Counted from the stretch's first letter, positions 13,005-27,048 are shown. The stretch: 64,000 bases of DNA from Microcebus murinus (GCF_040939455.1 NC_134120.1:57861001-57925000); one strand, 5' to 3'. The notes: a model not told the origin generated them from the sequence alone. Numbers and translations: made by a program.

Positions 13005-13341
13005 TTTTTTTTTTTTTTTTTTATTTGAGACAGAGTCTCATTCTCTTGCCCTGGGCTAGAGGGCTGTGGTGTCAGCCTAGCTCACAGCAACCTCAAACTC
13101 CTGAGGCAGGTGATCCTCCTGCCTCAGCCTCCCGGGTAGCTGGGACTACAGGCACACACCACCGTGCCTGGCTAATTTTTTCTATTTTTTTTTTTTAGTT
13201 GTTTGGCTAATTTCTTTCTATCTTTAATAGAGACAGGGTCTTGCTGTTGCTCAGGCTAGTCTTAAACTCCTGAGCTCAAGCAATCCTGCCTCAGCCTCGC
13301 AGAGTGCTAGGATTATAGGCGTGAGCCACCGCGCCTGGCCC
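13005..13341 (-). mobile_element. Alu
   Basis: Duplication tggaattaggattt at 12991-13004 and 13342-13355. Confidence 0.95.
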
Positions 13342-13569
13342 TGGAATTAGGATTTAATCAATAATGTTGTCCTGTCAAGTTTAGGACCGTGAAATTATGA
13401 TGGATTGAAAGAGACTGAAGACTTCAAGGACAGTCAACCTATTGTTTGGAAAAGGTTGAACCCCACTAGATGTTTCCAAAACAATATATACTTTATTAGC
13501 AAGACTGTGATGGTTCATGTGTACCTTTGAAATGCTTGATTAGTAGAACTCTTCCCATTCCTACTGTAA

Positions 13570-13915
<346 letters not shown>

Positions 13916-14789
13916 CCTCATCACCTCTTAATTAAACCTTCAGTGTATCAGTGTGTGAAATTGCCTTCCTCTTTGTTCCAGTCCATGTTCTGTGCTGCTA
14001 GGAGTTATTTTCTTGAAAATCATATGTGCTCATACCAGTCCTTTAGAGAACTTCACTGGGGTCCTGTCCAGTGCCTGTGCCTGTCACGCAGCCCACAAGA
14101 ACCTGCTCTCGACAGTTTTGGGACCTCTATCTCATCTACTAAGCTTTTTAGCCTTTCTGAATTTACCATACCTTCCCGATAGGCCATTTCCTTTTATGGG
14201 TGTTCCTTCTGCTAGAATTCCCCTTCCTTCCTGGCCTATGTTAGCCTAGCCTCTCCTCTCCTCTCACTAGGCCCGTGCAGGCACCAGCTGGTCAGGCTGC
14301 TTTTCACAGTCCTTACTGCAGTATAGCGCAGTCCTTGCAGTCACTACTTCATTGAATTGTTTTCCATTTAAAAAACTTTAAACAAGTAATGTCTTATCTC
14401 TGGCCCTGTTGCCTGGCACTTATATTTGTTAACAAGAAATTGTATATGAGTGCTCAAGACATTAGATGTAGGATCAGACCAGATTGTCACAGAGAGGGTT
14501 CCATCAGAGAGGCTGTTCAGAGAAGATCTGTCACAGGCTGGATCGTTACAGAAGTGGACTTTGTGTGAGAGATGGGGTGGAAATCACACCTGAGGTGAGG
14601 TGTGAGATGTGGTGCTGGGTAGAATTCAGGGTTTATGGAAAGGATGGTAAAGGCACCAACTTGAATGTGTTAGAGATGGTGTAATGTAGGAAATATATAG
14701 TTTCTTAAATCATACAAACCTAAGTTACGCTCCTTGTGTGCTTCCCTAGTGTGTTATCGTATACTGATGACTTTACTTCCCTAAGTGAC

Positions 14790-14910
14790 AGGAAAATGGG
14801 TGTGATAATGTCCACTTCACAGGGTTGTGATGATTTAGGAAAGATAACCTAAGTAAGATACATCATCCAGGCCTGACACATCACAGGCACTAAATAGTTC
14901 TACATAGTGG
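14790..14910 (-). repeat. MIR-like fragment
   Basis: 'cacttcacagggttgtgatg' and 'acaggcactaaatagt' follow the MIR pattern. Orientation tentative. Confidence 0.4.
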
Positions 14911-15612
14911 TTCTAGTTGATTATGTGGACAATGAGAAACCTTTCATCAAATATAATAGAACTTTCTTTACAGAGCAGACAATAGAAATGTGTATCAAGG
15001 TTTGCATTTCTTGTCCATTAATATGGTAGCATTTACTGTGACTTGGATTTTAGTTGAGCTTTGTTTTTAGCTCATTGCTCAATTAAGGAAGAAAATTCAT
15101 AATATTTGTTCCTCAACTATTTTACTTGTAGGGTTGAAGATGGTTGACATGTCTATTAAAAAAAAGGCTTTGAGTTCTTGGCAGGAAAGTACCATATAGG
15201 TATGGACATCAGTATTTGAAAACTTACTGATGACCCCTGGTTGAAAATAGGAAATTCTAAGAGGGAAAGTCAGCTGTTAATGCTGTACTAGTAGAATTGG
15301 TCTTCTCCTGGCCTGGTTGGTAAGTTTTCTTTAGCTTTGATGTGGTGTAACCTTTTGAGGATAGTTATGATGGATATGAATCCTCCTTCTTGTTTGACCT
15401 GCAAAACTTTCCAAAAGGAGGTACCTTTATAATAATGATAAATTTGGTGAAACCTGTGGGGTTTAAAAAAAAAAAAGCTTATTATGACAGTATTGAAAGA
15501 GGAAGCTAATCTGTGTTGTCAGCTGAGGCCACAGCTAGAGATGGAACTGTTTCTCAGAAAATATAGTGTGAGGGTAGGAGGCAAAGGTACTGTTGATCAG
15601 AAGTTGGCTTAA

Positions 15613-15939
15613 TTTTTTTTTTGAGACAGAGTCTCGCTTTGTTGCCCAGGCTAGAGTGAGTGCCGTGGCGTCAGCCTAGCTCACAGCAACCTCAAACTCC
15701 TGGGCTCAGGCAATCCTCCTGCCTCATCCTCCCAAGCAGCTGGGACTACAGGCATGTGCCACCATCCCCGGCTAATTTTTTCTATATATATTAGTTGGCC
15801 AATTAATTTCTTTCTATTTATAGTATAGACGGGGTCTCGCTCTTGCTCAGGCTGGTTTTGAACTCCTGACCTCAAGCAATCCGCCCGCCTAGGCCTCCCA
15901 GAGTGCTAGGATTACAGGTGTGAGCCACCGCACCTGGCC
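15613..15939 (-). mobile_element. Alu, lemur type
   Basis: Flanks ggcttaattttt and ggcctaattttt suggest the duplication; linker ttagttggccaattaattt present. Confidence 0.93.
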
Positions 15940-16750
15940 TAATTTTTATCCAAGTTATAAACCACAGTTATGTGTGGGTATTGCATTTCTCCATTCACTC
16001 AGTGACAAGAATTAAGAACAGATGATGCCTATAGAAAAAAGTATCTGTTCTTGATAGTTCTGCTACTGGCGTTATTATAGGTTGAGAAATAAGATTTCCT
16101 GTGGAATTGTGGTTTGGTTGCTTTTGTGGTGTCTTATGCTATATAGTTTGAACTATCTTTGTTTTTCTCCCTTTACTGAATCCTTTTAAAAGATAGGAAA
16201 GGGGGAGATAGCCATAGACTTAAAATGATGATAAAGTACTTGGGCTCTGGGATTTAACCTATATAGCCCAAGGGTTATGGGACACTGTCATTTTGATGAT
16301 CTCATTCCAGAGGTTCTTATGGAAGTAGAAAAAGCATCTGTTTTTCTGGGTTTTTAAAATTCAGAACCCAAAAGTTTGATTTGCAAGGATCAGTTCACAG
16401 ATTTTGGACCAATAGTAATGGGGCAGGGAAAGGAGACTTGTGACTCAGGTTGTAAGGGGGCCGGTGGTCTGGTCTCACCAGACACTAAACTCAACTTCAA
16501 GTGAGTCTTCGTTGAAAAAGAGGCAGCACCCTTCTGTGTTATCCTTTGCCAAAGGCTATAAATTATAAGGTCAGTTTCTCATAAAAAAGGCTTTGATAGT
16601 TTCACTTCCTGAAACATATATTTGCAATCTTTTTAGATAGTTATTTTAAGGTGATGTGTTTTAGTTAACACCAGAAGCAGTCTTATTTTTTCTCTACAGT
16701 CTCTTCTGAATAAAGAAGTATTTTTATATGTATTTTAATTTTGTATTAAT

Positions 16751-17082
<332 letters not shown>

Positions 17083-17585
17083 TGTATTAATTTTCTTAAT
17101 AGAACACAAGAATTAAAATAAATATCTAGGGATGAAAGTGTGTATTTAAGAGTTTCGTTTTTAATCAGTCTTGAGAAGAAAATATAGGTTCAACCAACAT
17201 TTGTAGCCAGTTCTAAATAGCCATAGAGGTTTCCCAAGTATCAACTTCCTCTTTTAGTATTATCTGTTAGCAAAATTTAAAAAACAATTTTTTTCCTGAG
17301 TACATTCACAGCTTTCCTTTGCTTTTGCTGACTTTGTATAAATTAATGTTAAACGGGAAGCAAGGCCACTACCCGGGACCGGGCCCTGCAAGGCTCCAGG
17401 TGCCTTTCAGGTAGCACCTACTCCACACTGGCTCCAAGGACTGGATCTGTGCTTTCATGCTGGTGTGTGATTACTGTGTTGAGGGAACACCTGTTGTAGA
17501 TTTTAAGGATTGAAAGAAAATGACAGTTTGTTCTAGTTCAAAGTCTTGAGGACAGAATATCAAATATTCTTAAAACTGAACTGCT

Positions 17586-17927
17586 AGCCGGGCGCGGTGG
17601 CTCACACCTGTAATCCTAGCACTCTGGGAGGCCGAGGCAGGCGGATTGCTTGAGGTCAGGAGTTCGAAACCAGCCTGAGCAAGAATGAGACCCCGTCTCT
17701 ACTATAAATAGAAAGAAATTAATTGGCCAACTAATATATATAGAAAAAATTAGCCAGGCATGGTGGTGCATGCCTGTAGTCCTAGCTACTCGGGAGGCTG
17801 AGGCAGGAGGATCGCTTGAGCCCAGGAGATTGGGGTTGCTGTGAGCGAGGCTGATGCCACGGCACTCACTCTAGCCTGGGCAACACAGTGAGACTCTGTC
17901 TCACAAAAACAAACAAACAAAAACCCA
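17586..17927 (+). mobile_element. Alu, lemur type
   Basis: Duplication aaaactgaactgct at 17572-17585 and 17928-17941. Confidence 0.96.
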
Positions 17928-18061
17928 AAAACTGAACTGCTGAAAGTCTTTTTCCAGGCTTAGTTCCTCCATAACTATGTAGTGGTCTGGGATGGCACCA
18001 TGTAGGGTAACCGGATTCCCAGTGCCTGTGAGATAAACCTTTCTAGTTTTTATGGATTCTT

Positions 18062-18392
18062 TTTTTTTTTTTTTTGAGACAGAGTCTCACTTTGTTGCCC
18101 AGGCTAGAGTGAGTGCCATGGTGTCAGCCTAGCTCACAGCAACCTCAAACTCCTAGGCTCAAGCAATCCTGCTGCCTCAGCCTCCCCAGTAGCTGGGACT
18201 ACAGGCATGCACCACCATGCCCGGCTAATTTTTTCTATATATATTAGTTGACCAATTAATTTTTTTCTGTTTATGGTAGAGATGGGGTCTCAGTCTTGCT
18301 CAGGCTGGTTTCGAACTCCTGACCTCGAGCAGTCCCCCTGCCTCGGCCTCCCAGAGTACTAGGATTACAGGCGTGAGCCACCACGCCTGGCC
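18062..18392 (-). mobile_element. Alu, lemur type
   Basis: Duplication tatggattctt at 18051 and 18393-18403. Nearest Alu upstream of exon 3. Confidence 0.95.
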
Positions 18393-19836
18393 TATGGATT
18401 CTTCTTATTGTACATTGGGCAAACGTCTGTTTTCAGTTGTGCAATAGATATGAGTAGCCTTTGGGTTTGTGTTCTTTCTGTGATTACAACATGAGGAAGT
18501 ACATTCCTTTGGTGTGATATTTTAGTGGAACTTTAATTTTAAGGCTTGTATAGCATTCTAAAAGCTTGCATTATTCTTTTATCTAAGGATATATGGTCTT
18601 TGTTAATTAGGTTGCTGACCTTTTTACTATTTCACATAATTTAACAGTTAAAGGGTGATTAAACTGTTAAAAAAAAGTGACTGTTTAAAAAAAAGTGCTT
18701 GTTGACATCATCTTTCCGAGAACACTAGTATATGTGATTTACTATAACAAGATCTTAGTTTTTCCTATTGGCAAATAACATGTAATATTTACAGAGGTCT
18801 TGGGTTCAGTCCAGCAGAAACATCTCAGATAAATTGATGTGTGAAACTAAAACCATTTAACATTTTCTTTCATATGGAGATAATATAAACAACGTTTTTA
18901 GTTTAAAAGCAAAGAGTATTTAGTATAGATTTCCTTGAGGGGAACAACTTATAATAGAATGTATTCTCCAGAGTTAAACGTCAAACCTCATGTTTTCAGT
19001 TTATAATTCAGTGATATGCTTCCAAAAGTTGTGCATTTAGAATTCTCAGTGAATTCTGTGGTTATGCACTAGCTTTTTCTCCTTGTTACATGTTTCTCTT
19101 TCTTTCTCATCTAAATGTATGAGGTCAAGTTTTGTATTTCACATATTTAAATTAGCATAAATTCTAAATCTGAGATTTTTACTTTTAAGAACTAGAAATA
19201 TATCTAAACTGTTAAAACAACCTAATTAATGAAGTTATCTTCAGCGGTCTTTTAGAGAATACAGTTTGAATATTCCAACTGTCTTTAAATATTTTCAGCA
19301 CTTAACCTAAACATAGTTCAGGGCTAAAAATTATTTAAATGTAGTTTAATGTATATCTATTGAGAAATAAAGGAACTGTAACATAATTACCTGGAAATTT
19401 AGTCTCATCTCTTTGAGGCCAGTTATCTTTTTAAGGTAGACCAATTCTTAGGTACCAAGAATCTAAATGATCCTTTTACTTCTAGGAAGGTAAGTACTTT
19501 ATTCATTTTACTATATTTCACTCTAGTCAGTTTTTCACATTATAATAGCTAATATATTACAAACAGAAGCACTCCCCTTTCCAACTTACTGATGGACTAA
19601 ATTTTAAAAAAAAAAAGCACTTCCCTTCCAGTACCACATTAATAAACAAGATTCCATTTTATGCTTCCTAAAAAAAATAGAGAATAAGTTAGAATGTGTC
19701 TCAACTCCTCTATGCTGCTAATTTGTATTTGTTTTATTTCTCCTATCCTTTTATGAATACCTAGAACATTCATATTAAGAAAAAAGAAATGATAAATTTG
19801 AAATGACAGTTACAGTTTGTTGTTCTCTATTTTCAG

Positions 19837-19937
19837 ATGATCACAGTCGTGTTAAACTGCAAAATACGGAAAATGATTATATTAATGCCAGCTTAGTTGA
19901 CATAGAAGTGGCACAAAGGAGTTACGTCTTAACACAG
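19837..19937 (+). CDS. PTPN2: PTPN2 exon 3 (residues 54-87)
   Basis: Internal coding exon of T-cell protein tyrosine phosphatase, a non-receptor enzyme that removes phosphate from tyrosines on JAK1/JAK3, STATs, insulin and EGF receptors. The exon is 101 bp, follows a pyrimidine-rich 'ttctctattttcag' acceptor, and opens with two bases that complete Tyr54. It then reads DHSRVKLQN, the NDYINASLV motif of classical PTP domains (with Tyr68) and ends at Gln87. Compared with the human protein as I recall it, Ala64 is Thr, Glu78 is Val and Ile84 is Val. The 3' boundary is unusual: the exon ends CAG and the intron starts GCAAGT, a GC donor. The next exon begins in phase 0 with GGT (Gly88), so no GT-donor choice keeps the conserved Gln-Gly junction. 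Exon 2, holding the phosphotyrosine loop, was not found upstream in the window. Confidence 0.96.
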
Positions 19938-19943
19938 GCAAGT
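19938..19943 (+). promoter_or_regulatory. PTPN2: GC-type 5' splice site of intron 3
   Basis: The sequence CAG|GCAAGT matches the consensus of GC-AG U2 introns (AG|GCAAGT), where the T-to-C change at +2 is offset by otherwise perfect pairing to U1. It is placed by the conserved protein junction TQ|GP and by the GGT start of exon 4 after 'ctcacag'. Confidence 0.93.
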
Positions 19944-20459
19944 AGTATAATGTCAAGCAGATGCTTGAAAATGAAGTTTTTGTGGTGGTTTGCTTTAAAA
20001 CAAAGCTAAAAGTATATATTGATTTCTTTTGGAAAAGAAATGTTATTTCAGTTTTTTCTGGTGATATAATGAATTATAGACATTATAAAGTTTTGAAGCT
20101 TTGAATAGTTAAGGTAAAAGTCAAGTTATTTTTAATGTTATACATTCTGTGAAGGAAAAATTTTATAAAGTGGCTTAGGAGGCCAATTCTTTGCAGGCAA
20201 ATTCTCTTCCTTGCTTTATGCTTGATATAAGCTTCTGTTAATGCTGTCTTAGCTTCTTCCCTTTCTCTTTCCACACCTTGGAGCATCATCAGAGGCTCTT
20301 GGCAGCACTTCTCTACCCCTATGACACATACTTTCACAGAGTGCCATGCCTTGCATGATGTTTGGCCTTCTTCAGGGTTGGGGAGGATGCTGAGACCAGG
20401 TGCCCCAAGGCCAGGTGGTAACCAATGTTCTCTATTTTACATGCTTTGTGTAATTTAAA

Positions 20460-20570
20460 CCTCAGGACAACCCTCTGTGGTAAATATTATTACCCTTATT
20501 CTATAAATGAGGGATCTAAAGAGACCCAGAGACAATAAATAACTTAAGGTTATACAACAAGTAAGATGAA
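20460..20570. repeat. MIR-like fragment
   Basis: 'attattacccttattctata', 'aatgagggatctaaagagac' and 'ttaaggttatacaacaagta' follow the MIR pattern. Confidence 0.45.
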
Positions 20571-21400
20571 ACCAAAGTTTGAAACCAAATAGGCTGCATG
20601 GTTCCTGCCCTTGGTTGTTCTATTCTAGTACCTGTGATTGCTGTGTGACCTTGGACAAATTACTTAACTTCCCAAGCCTATATATAATCTACCTACCTAC
20701 TTATCTAATCAATCAATCAGTTTATCAGTCATCTATAGGTAAATGTTATGAGAAACTCCTATAGTGCCTGGTACTGTGGTAGGCCCTCCATGTGTTATTG
20801 TAGTAATTACGGTAATAGTTATCCTTTTATAAAGGATCTTACATCCCGTTATGATAAAGAAAATGCCTGGCTAATACTCTATTGATTGTTTTTAAACCTC
20901 TTGTTTCTGTTGAACCATTTTTGTGTATCTTGAGGGAGTCCTATTCATTTAGAGTGTAAGAATTCAGAAGCTTGTCTCCAGCTTTGTCTTCTCTCCTGAA
21001 TTCTCCCCTATATTTTCCAGGTCTGTACTGGATGTTTTCACTTAGATCTCAAATTCTGTACATTCCATATCCTTTTTTTACCAATCCAGTTCCCTTCCTG
21101 TCCTCATCATCTGTCAAGTCCTTTCCCATTTTCTGCTGTCCCCGCCCCTTTTCAGAGCTCTCTTAAATGTCACTTGTACTGATGTAGCAGCTTTTTAAAG
21201 TCTCTCCTTTCCACTGTCCCTCCTACTGAACAGGTGTAGTTTCCTACTACTACTGCCGTTTCCACCTCACTAATCTATTCCTCTTCTCCCAAATGTGCCG
21301 CATAAACTTTCACATGCCTTGCCATATGCTTGGAGTGCCTGAAACAGGCCCTGCCTCCCTCCCATCTTTCTCCGTGCCCTCTTTGCATCAGGACTCTCTT

Positions 21401-21718
21401 TTTTTTTGAGACAGTCTCTCACTTTGTTGCCCAGGCTAGAGTGAGTGCCATGGCATCAGCCTGGCTCACAGCAACCTCAATCTCCTGGGCTCAGCGAACC
21501 TACTGCCTCAGCCTCCCGAGTAGCTGGGACTACAGGCATGTGCCACCATGCCCGGCTAATTTTTTGTATATATATTTTTAGTTGGTCAATTAATTTCTTT
21601 CTATTTTTGGTAGAGACGGGCCTTGCTCAGGCTGGTTTCGAACTCCTGACCTTGAGCAATCCGCCTGCCTCGGCCTCCCAGAGTGCTAGGATTACAGGCG
21701 TGAGCCACCGCGCCCGGC
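21401..21718 (-). mobile_element. Alu, lemur type
   Basis: Duplication caggactctctt at 21389-21400 and 21719-21730. A short stretch is missing after 'tagagacggg'. Confidence 0.95.
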
Positions 21719-22182
21719 CAGGACTCTCTTTTTTAAGGCTCTGTTGTTGTGTCCTTCCTACCTGCAAGACCTGATGGTTTATCCTTACGCTTGTGGCACT
21801 GGATGTGTTCATTAGTTGTACAAATACTACTTCTTGCCAACTTTGCAAGCTCTTTTTGATGGTAAGACGGCATCTCAGGTTTGCTTTTGCCCTCATACTT
21901 GGCATGTTGTTTGGAACAGAATAAGTACTCAGAAAGTGTTTCAAAGGATGGAGAAAACTGGAGATGCTGAATGTTTATTACCTCAGCTTTTCTGATTGTC
22001 TTCAGTTACTTATTATTTTAATTGCCTTTTCCTCAGAGTTTTATGAATTAGTTTTTTAAAATCTGCTCTATAGTCTATTACATCCATTTTACAGATGAAG
22101 AAAATTGGTAGCATTGCTATGAAGTGGAGGAACTGAGAAATAAATCCCTATCCCTCTGATTGAAAAAAAAAGCCTGTATTCT

Positions 22183-22477
22183 AGGCCAGGTGTGGTGGCT
22201 CAATGCCTATAATCCTAGCATTTTGGAAAGCTGAGGTGGTAGGACTGCTTGAGCCTAGAAACTCAAGACCAGCCTGAGCAACATAGTGAGACCTTTTCTT
22301 TACAAAAAATTTAAAAATTAGCCAGGTGTGGTGGTACATGCCTGTAGTTCCAGCTAGTCAGGAGGCTGAGGCAGGAAGATCCATTGAGCCTAGGAGTTTG
22401 AGGCTGCAGTGAGCTGTACTGTCTCAAAAAAAAAAAGAGTAAGTCCCTGTCTCCAAAAAAAAAAAAAAAAAGAAAAA
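22183..22477 (+). mobile_element. old Alu
   Basis: Duplication cctgtattct at 22173-22182 and 22478-22487; the A-rich tail is interrupted by a second copy of 'ccctgtctc'. Confidence 0.9.
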
Positions 22478-23257
22478 CCTGTATTCTTTTTACTATAGCA
22501 ACTATTTTCCTATTTATTATTTAGTCTTTAGAGCTACTAATAGATTGGGGTATGTGTGTAAACACTAAGGAGTGACCTCACTGGTGAATTGCTACGTCCA
22601 TATTTTTTAGATTAAAGAAAAGGGCATTCATTTTACTGGATATTTTCTCATTGCTTTTTACCTTTAGAATGTATGTTTTGTTTTTGAAGTAGATGAAACA
22701 TTATATACATACATTGAGTGAGGAAAACAGTCCTCAAACATTAGATTGTAGTTTTCTCATGATTCTCAGTAGATTTCTAGCATTTTTACAACTTAACCTT
22801 AGCGTTTGTTCACTTAAATAATATTTATTGAGCATCTGCTACATACCAAGGAGTACATCTGCCCTAGAACCACTTGAATCCCCTTGTTGCATGTGGGGTT
22901 GAAGCTCTTGGAGGCCCTGACCCCCAGTGTCCTGACTCTGCCCTTAACTCACCATTCTACCATACTGCCCTATGAGTTGAATGCTTGTTCAGAGTTATTT
23001 TAGATACAATAAAACTTCATTTTTTAATGTTTACTCATTTGAAATTAGTTACAATTTGGACATGGACTTTTCATTGTCTTTTCTTTTCCCCTATGCTATT
23101 ATAAGATGACATGCTTTCCCCCATGGCATTATTGTAATGTGGACTATTACCCCTTTAACTCTGCCCTTGAGGCTGCACATATTGTGCTTTTGTAGATTTT
23201 ACAGTTTCGTAGAGGTTCAGGTACTTTCATTTCTACTTTTTCTGGAAAAAAATTTTT

Positions 23258-23596
<339 letters not shown>

Positions 23597-24211
23597 TGGA
23601 AAATCTTTTTATAGTTGACTTAGGTTAGTTGGCTGGCCAGTGACAGCACAGACCCTCTCATGCTGTGGGGCTTCCATGATCTGTTGGAGGCAGAGCCTGT
23701 TTTTCTGCTATGTAAGATGAAGGAGACAGAGATTTCCTTTTCCTACCTTCTTTACAGCTAGAACATGACCTATTAGATACTCCCACTCATGATTTTTGAC
23801 TCTTATAGTAGGCATGAATACTCCAGCCACCTTTCTGTGGCAGTGCCAACAAAAGCAAGATGAAAGTAGTGCCAGTATCGGGAGCAGTGTCCCAAGTTGA
23901 CTCTTTGGGACAGACTCTTGTCTGTGCTTAACTCTTGGCTCCTACCCAAGCCTGGTTCTCTAGCTCCCAACTCTGAAAAACACCTGATACCTTTTTTGCC
24001 TAAGTAAATAAAGGTCAATTTTGATTATTTATAACCAAAAATTCTAACTAGTACAGACCTGTTTTTGAGTTCCAGTAGATTAAAAGTCTTGGTTTACTTC
24101 TCCTGAGCCTGTCTTTTAGCATCCCAGAAGCAGACTTGGGGAGGCTTTCCCTGGAGCCTTGCTTGTTCTTGTCCCCTTCCGTCATCTACTCTTTCTGCTC
24201 TATTCTCACAG

Positions 24212-24310
24212 GGTCCACTTCCTAATACATGCTGCCACTTCTGGCTCATGGTTTGGCAGCAAAAGACCAAAGCAGTTGTCATGCTAAACCGCATTGTGGA
24301 GAAAGAATCG
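24212..24310 (+). CDS. PTPN2: PTPN2 exon 4 (residues 88-120)
   Basis: A 99-bp exon, phase 0 at both ends, encoding 33 residues of the catalytic domain core. It reads [17 protein letters not shown], then the [12 protein letters not shown] strand, and ends at Ser120. These are classical PTP motifs: the TQGPLP stretch, which spans the exon 3/4 junction, and the FW-MVW helix. All residues match the human protein as I remember it. The acceptor is 'tattctcacag' and the donor is the strong GTGAGT. Because the exon is an exact multiple of three, skipping or genomic loss would keep the frame but remove part of the domain core. Same-strand Alu copies lie on both sides (23258-23596 and 24479-24809). The downstream one starts only about 170 bp after the donor. 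Confidence 0.97.
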
Positions 24311-24478
24311 GTGAGTAATATTTAATATTTACAATCTAGTATACTGTATGTGATCATTAACTTATAAAGATTTTCTTTTTTTTGGAATATTTATTACTTA
24401 TTTTTGGACTTTAATTGCTAAAGGCTAGTGGTCAGTGTGTTTCTGACCAGGAAAATTAATGTATCCTTTTCCTTTCTT

Positions 24479-24809
24479 CTCTTTTTTTTTTTTGGTAGAC
24501 AGAGTCTCACTCTGTTGCCTGGGCTAGAGTACCATGGTGCCAGCCTAGCTCACAGCAACCTCAAACTCCTGGGTTCAAGCAATCATACTGCCTTAGCCTC
24601 CCTAGTAGCTGGGACTACGGGCTCGCACTACCATGCCTGGCTAATTTTTTCTATATATTTTTAGTTGGCTAATTAATTTATTTCTATTTTTAGTAGAGAC
24701 AGGGTCTTGCTCTTGCTCAGGCTGGTCTTGAACTCCTGATCTTGAGTGATCCTCCCACCTCGGCCTCCCAGAGTGCTAGGATTACAGACATGAGCCACTG
24801 CGCCCGGCC
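24479..24809 (-). mobile_element. Alu
   Basis: Duplication tccttttcctttctt at 24464-24478 and 24810-24824. Lies about 170 bp after exon 4. Confidence 0.95.
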
Positions 24810-25500
24810 TCCTTTTCCTTTCTTGCCTAAAATATTTATATAGCAGTTGCAGACCATGAGTCTCTAAGATATAAATAAAATCAAACAAATACTGACAAGT
24901 AGTGATATACAAATCTTTGGAATCCCAAGGCTTTATTAGAATTATAATTTATTATTAAAAATTTGAATATTTTCAAAATGATTAAAACAGGTTTTTTTCA
25001 TCTTTATAAATTATAGTTGGCTCAGAGGTCATGAGATAATAAATATGTGCAAGTATAAATTTATTGAAATTTTAAGTTAGAATATAATTACAAAATGCCA
25101 ATTAGTGATATACCTTTGGATAAGTCTTTTAGCTTCTGTAGCTTTAAAAGATTCCTTATGTGTCAAGCAAGCAAATTGGAAATTATTGTCAATCAGGTCT
25201 CTTCTAGGTGTAAGATCTATGGTTCTTCAGATTCCTGATTCTTTTTTCTGCATAATTGCTGGTTTTCAATGATGGTGAAAATGTTCTGATCTATTTCTAA
25301 TCTGAAGTGGCATTGATATACCAGAATTTCCAACAGTATCAGCATAGTCATTTACAATAGTTTTTCATGGTCTATAATATCACTTAAAAATTAAGTGATG
25401 ATGACATTGTCAGTTTGAGCAGCATTGCAGACTAGGTGATTTGTAAGTTTTATCCCTTTCATTTGGGAGTATAATTACTGTATTAATAAGATAAGACTGC

Positions 25501-25838
25501 CGGGCATGGTGGCCTGGAATTTTGTGATTAGTTAGGAAATATCCTAGCACTCTAGGAGGTGGGAGGATTGCTCAAGGTCAGGAGTTCAAAACCAGCCTGA
25601 GCGAGACCCCGTGTGTACTAAAAATAGAAAGAAATCAATTGGCCAACTAAAAATATATATATATAGAAAAAATTAGCAGGGCATGATGGCGCGTGCCTGT
25701 AGTCCCAGCTACACAGGAGGCTGAGGCAGAAGGATTGCTTGAGCCCAGGAGTTTGAGGTTGCTGTGAGCTAGTCTGACACCATGGCACTCTAGCCAGGGC
25801 AACACAGTGAGACTCTGTCTCAAAAAAAGAAAAAAAAA
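25501..25838 (+). mobile_element. Alu with a foreign segment in its head
   Basis: Duplication aataagataagactgc at 25485-25500 and 25839-25854. After gccgggcatggtggc the usual 'tcacgcctgtaat' is replaced by about 30 unrelated bases (about 25514-25543). Confidence 0.93.
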
Positions 25839-25854
25839 AATAAGATAAGACTGC

Positions 25855-26720
25855 TACCAGAATTTAGAAATCCTATTTATGGGGTTAGATCTGGATGCTT
25901 AATAAGATTCGGGTTTCATTATTTTGGGGCTGATTACTTCATGGGTGGTGGTATGTTCTTTATCAGGAGACCCATAATGTCTCATTATCTTTCTTTTTAT
26001 GATATTAGTGGCTGTTATTGGTCAGCGCTTAGCTCCTTAATTCATTAGGGGTTACAAATGGGGTGATATTCTACCATTCCTTCTTCAGTTTTTGTTGGAA
26101 TACTTCTATAAAAAGAAACTTCCCATTCTAGTTAGTTGAGCACTTTTATATAGGAAAAGCAGTTTTCAAAACAGAGTTGATTCCCTAGTGTCCTCAACAG
26201 GTGACCAGTTGGGGTATTTTTTTGGTGAAGAGTGGCAGGAGGGGTTGATTACTATGGATTTAAACATATTTCATTCATTTTACTCCTTTACATTTATTCT
26301 TAGTGTTGGTGAAATCATTCCTTTATTGTCTAGCAGGAATCTCTTCAGGTTGGTTCCTGAGTCCTTTTGAACACAAACCTTTAGTAGCTTTCTTGTTATC
26401 TGGAATGACTAATATTGCAGGCTCATCTTAAACTCTTGCTGCCCCAGACCTGGAATCAGCCATTTCTCTAAGAAGCCTTGGTTTCTTTTAATGGGTAATG
26501 ACATTTCAAGATGACAACAAAAATAAGGATACTTACTGCTACTGAGTTGGTCATTGTTTTTAGGGCTTTTCAGCGGAGAGAGCTAAGGAAAAAATACGTG
26601 TTAAGATAACATACCTCAAGAGTTCTTACTGATATTTCCAGTTCAAATTTGGAACCGTAAAGGTTGGCTTAACCCCTTCTATTATGTTTCTGTTGCTTTT
26701 TTCCATACCAAGAATCCTGG
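25855..26720. mobile_element. old LINE-1-like (L1M type) sequence
   Basis: Stretches such as 'ggtggtatgttctttatcag', 'aattcattaggggttacaaa' and 'cagacctggaatcagccatt' recall a common old dispersed family, probably an L1M 5' region. From memory only; strand left open. Confidence 0.45.
26162..26314 (+). repeat. inverted repeat, left arm
   Basis: Similar in inverted orientation to 27801-27945. Both contain a shared stretch reading, on the respective strand, 'gagtggcaggaggggttgat' followed by 'tactatggatttaaacatat'. An Alu lies between the arms. The flanks resemble old L1M-type dispersed sequence, so these may be two members of one old family rather than a local inversion. Confidence 0.75.
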
Positions 26721-26853
26721 TTCTCGGGGACATCAGTGATGTAGACTATCTTATTAATGACTTAATTGCTTCATCTCAGATGACACACAAAACATAGTCA
26801 TAATAACAATATCAACTCTACCACCAAAATAATTATTAAAAATGGTTTAAAGT

Positions 26854-26870
26854 TATATATATATATATAT
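26854..26870. repeat. (TA)n microsatellite
   Basis: Uninterrupted alternating TA over 17 bases followed by a short T-run. Confidence 0.9.
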
Positions 26871-27048
26871 TTTTCATTTTCTTCCTGGTGTGTGGTTTTC
26901 TTTTGTTGTTGTTGTTACTGTATTTACCTACATTGTCAGAGCATATAATAAACTATAGCCTCTCCTTTACATCTCCTTTTAAGTTAGTTTTACATGTAAA
27001 TATGTATTTAATATTCATCACTAGTCTTTATTGATGTCTCTCCAATAG

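Noticed and set aside
20083..20337. 84-codon minus-strand ORF
   Set aside because: A charged stretch is followed by hydrophobic AT-rich codons; there is no family match and no retrocopy signs. Treated as chance.
21330..21944. Overlapping ORFs on both strands with translations such as LPSSWDYRH and [14 protein letters not shown]
   Set aside because: These are the standard translations of Alu elements. The same holds for ORFs at about 13000, 13615, 24430, 28763, 31084, 32002, 33751, 40333 and 45258.
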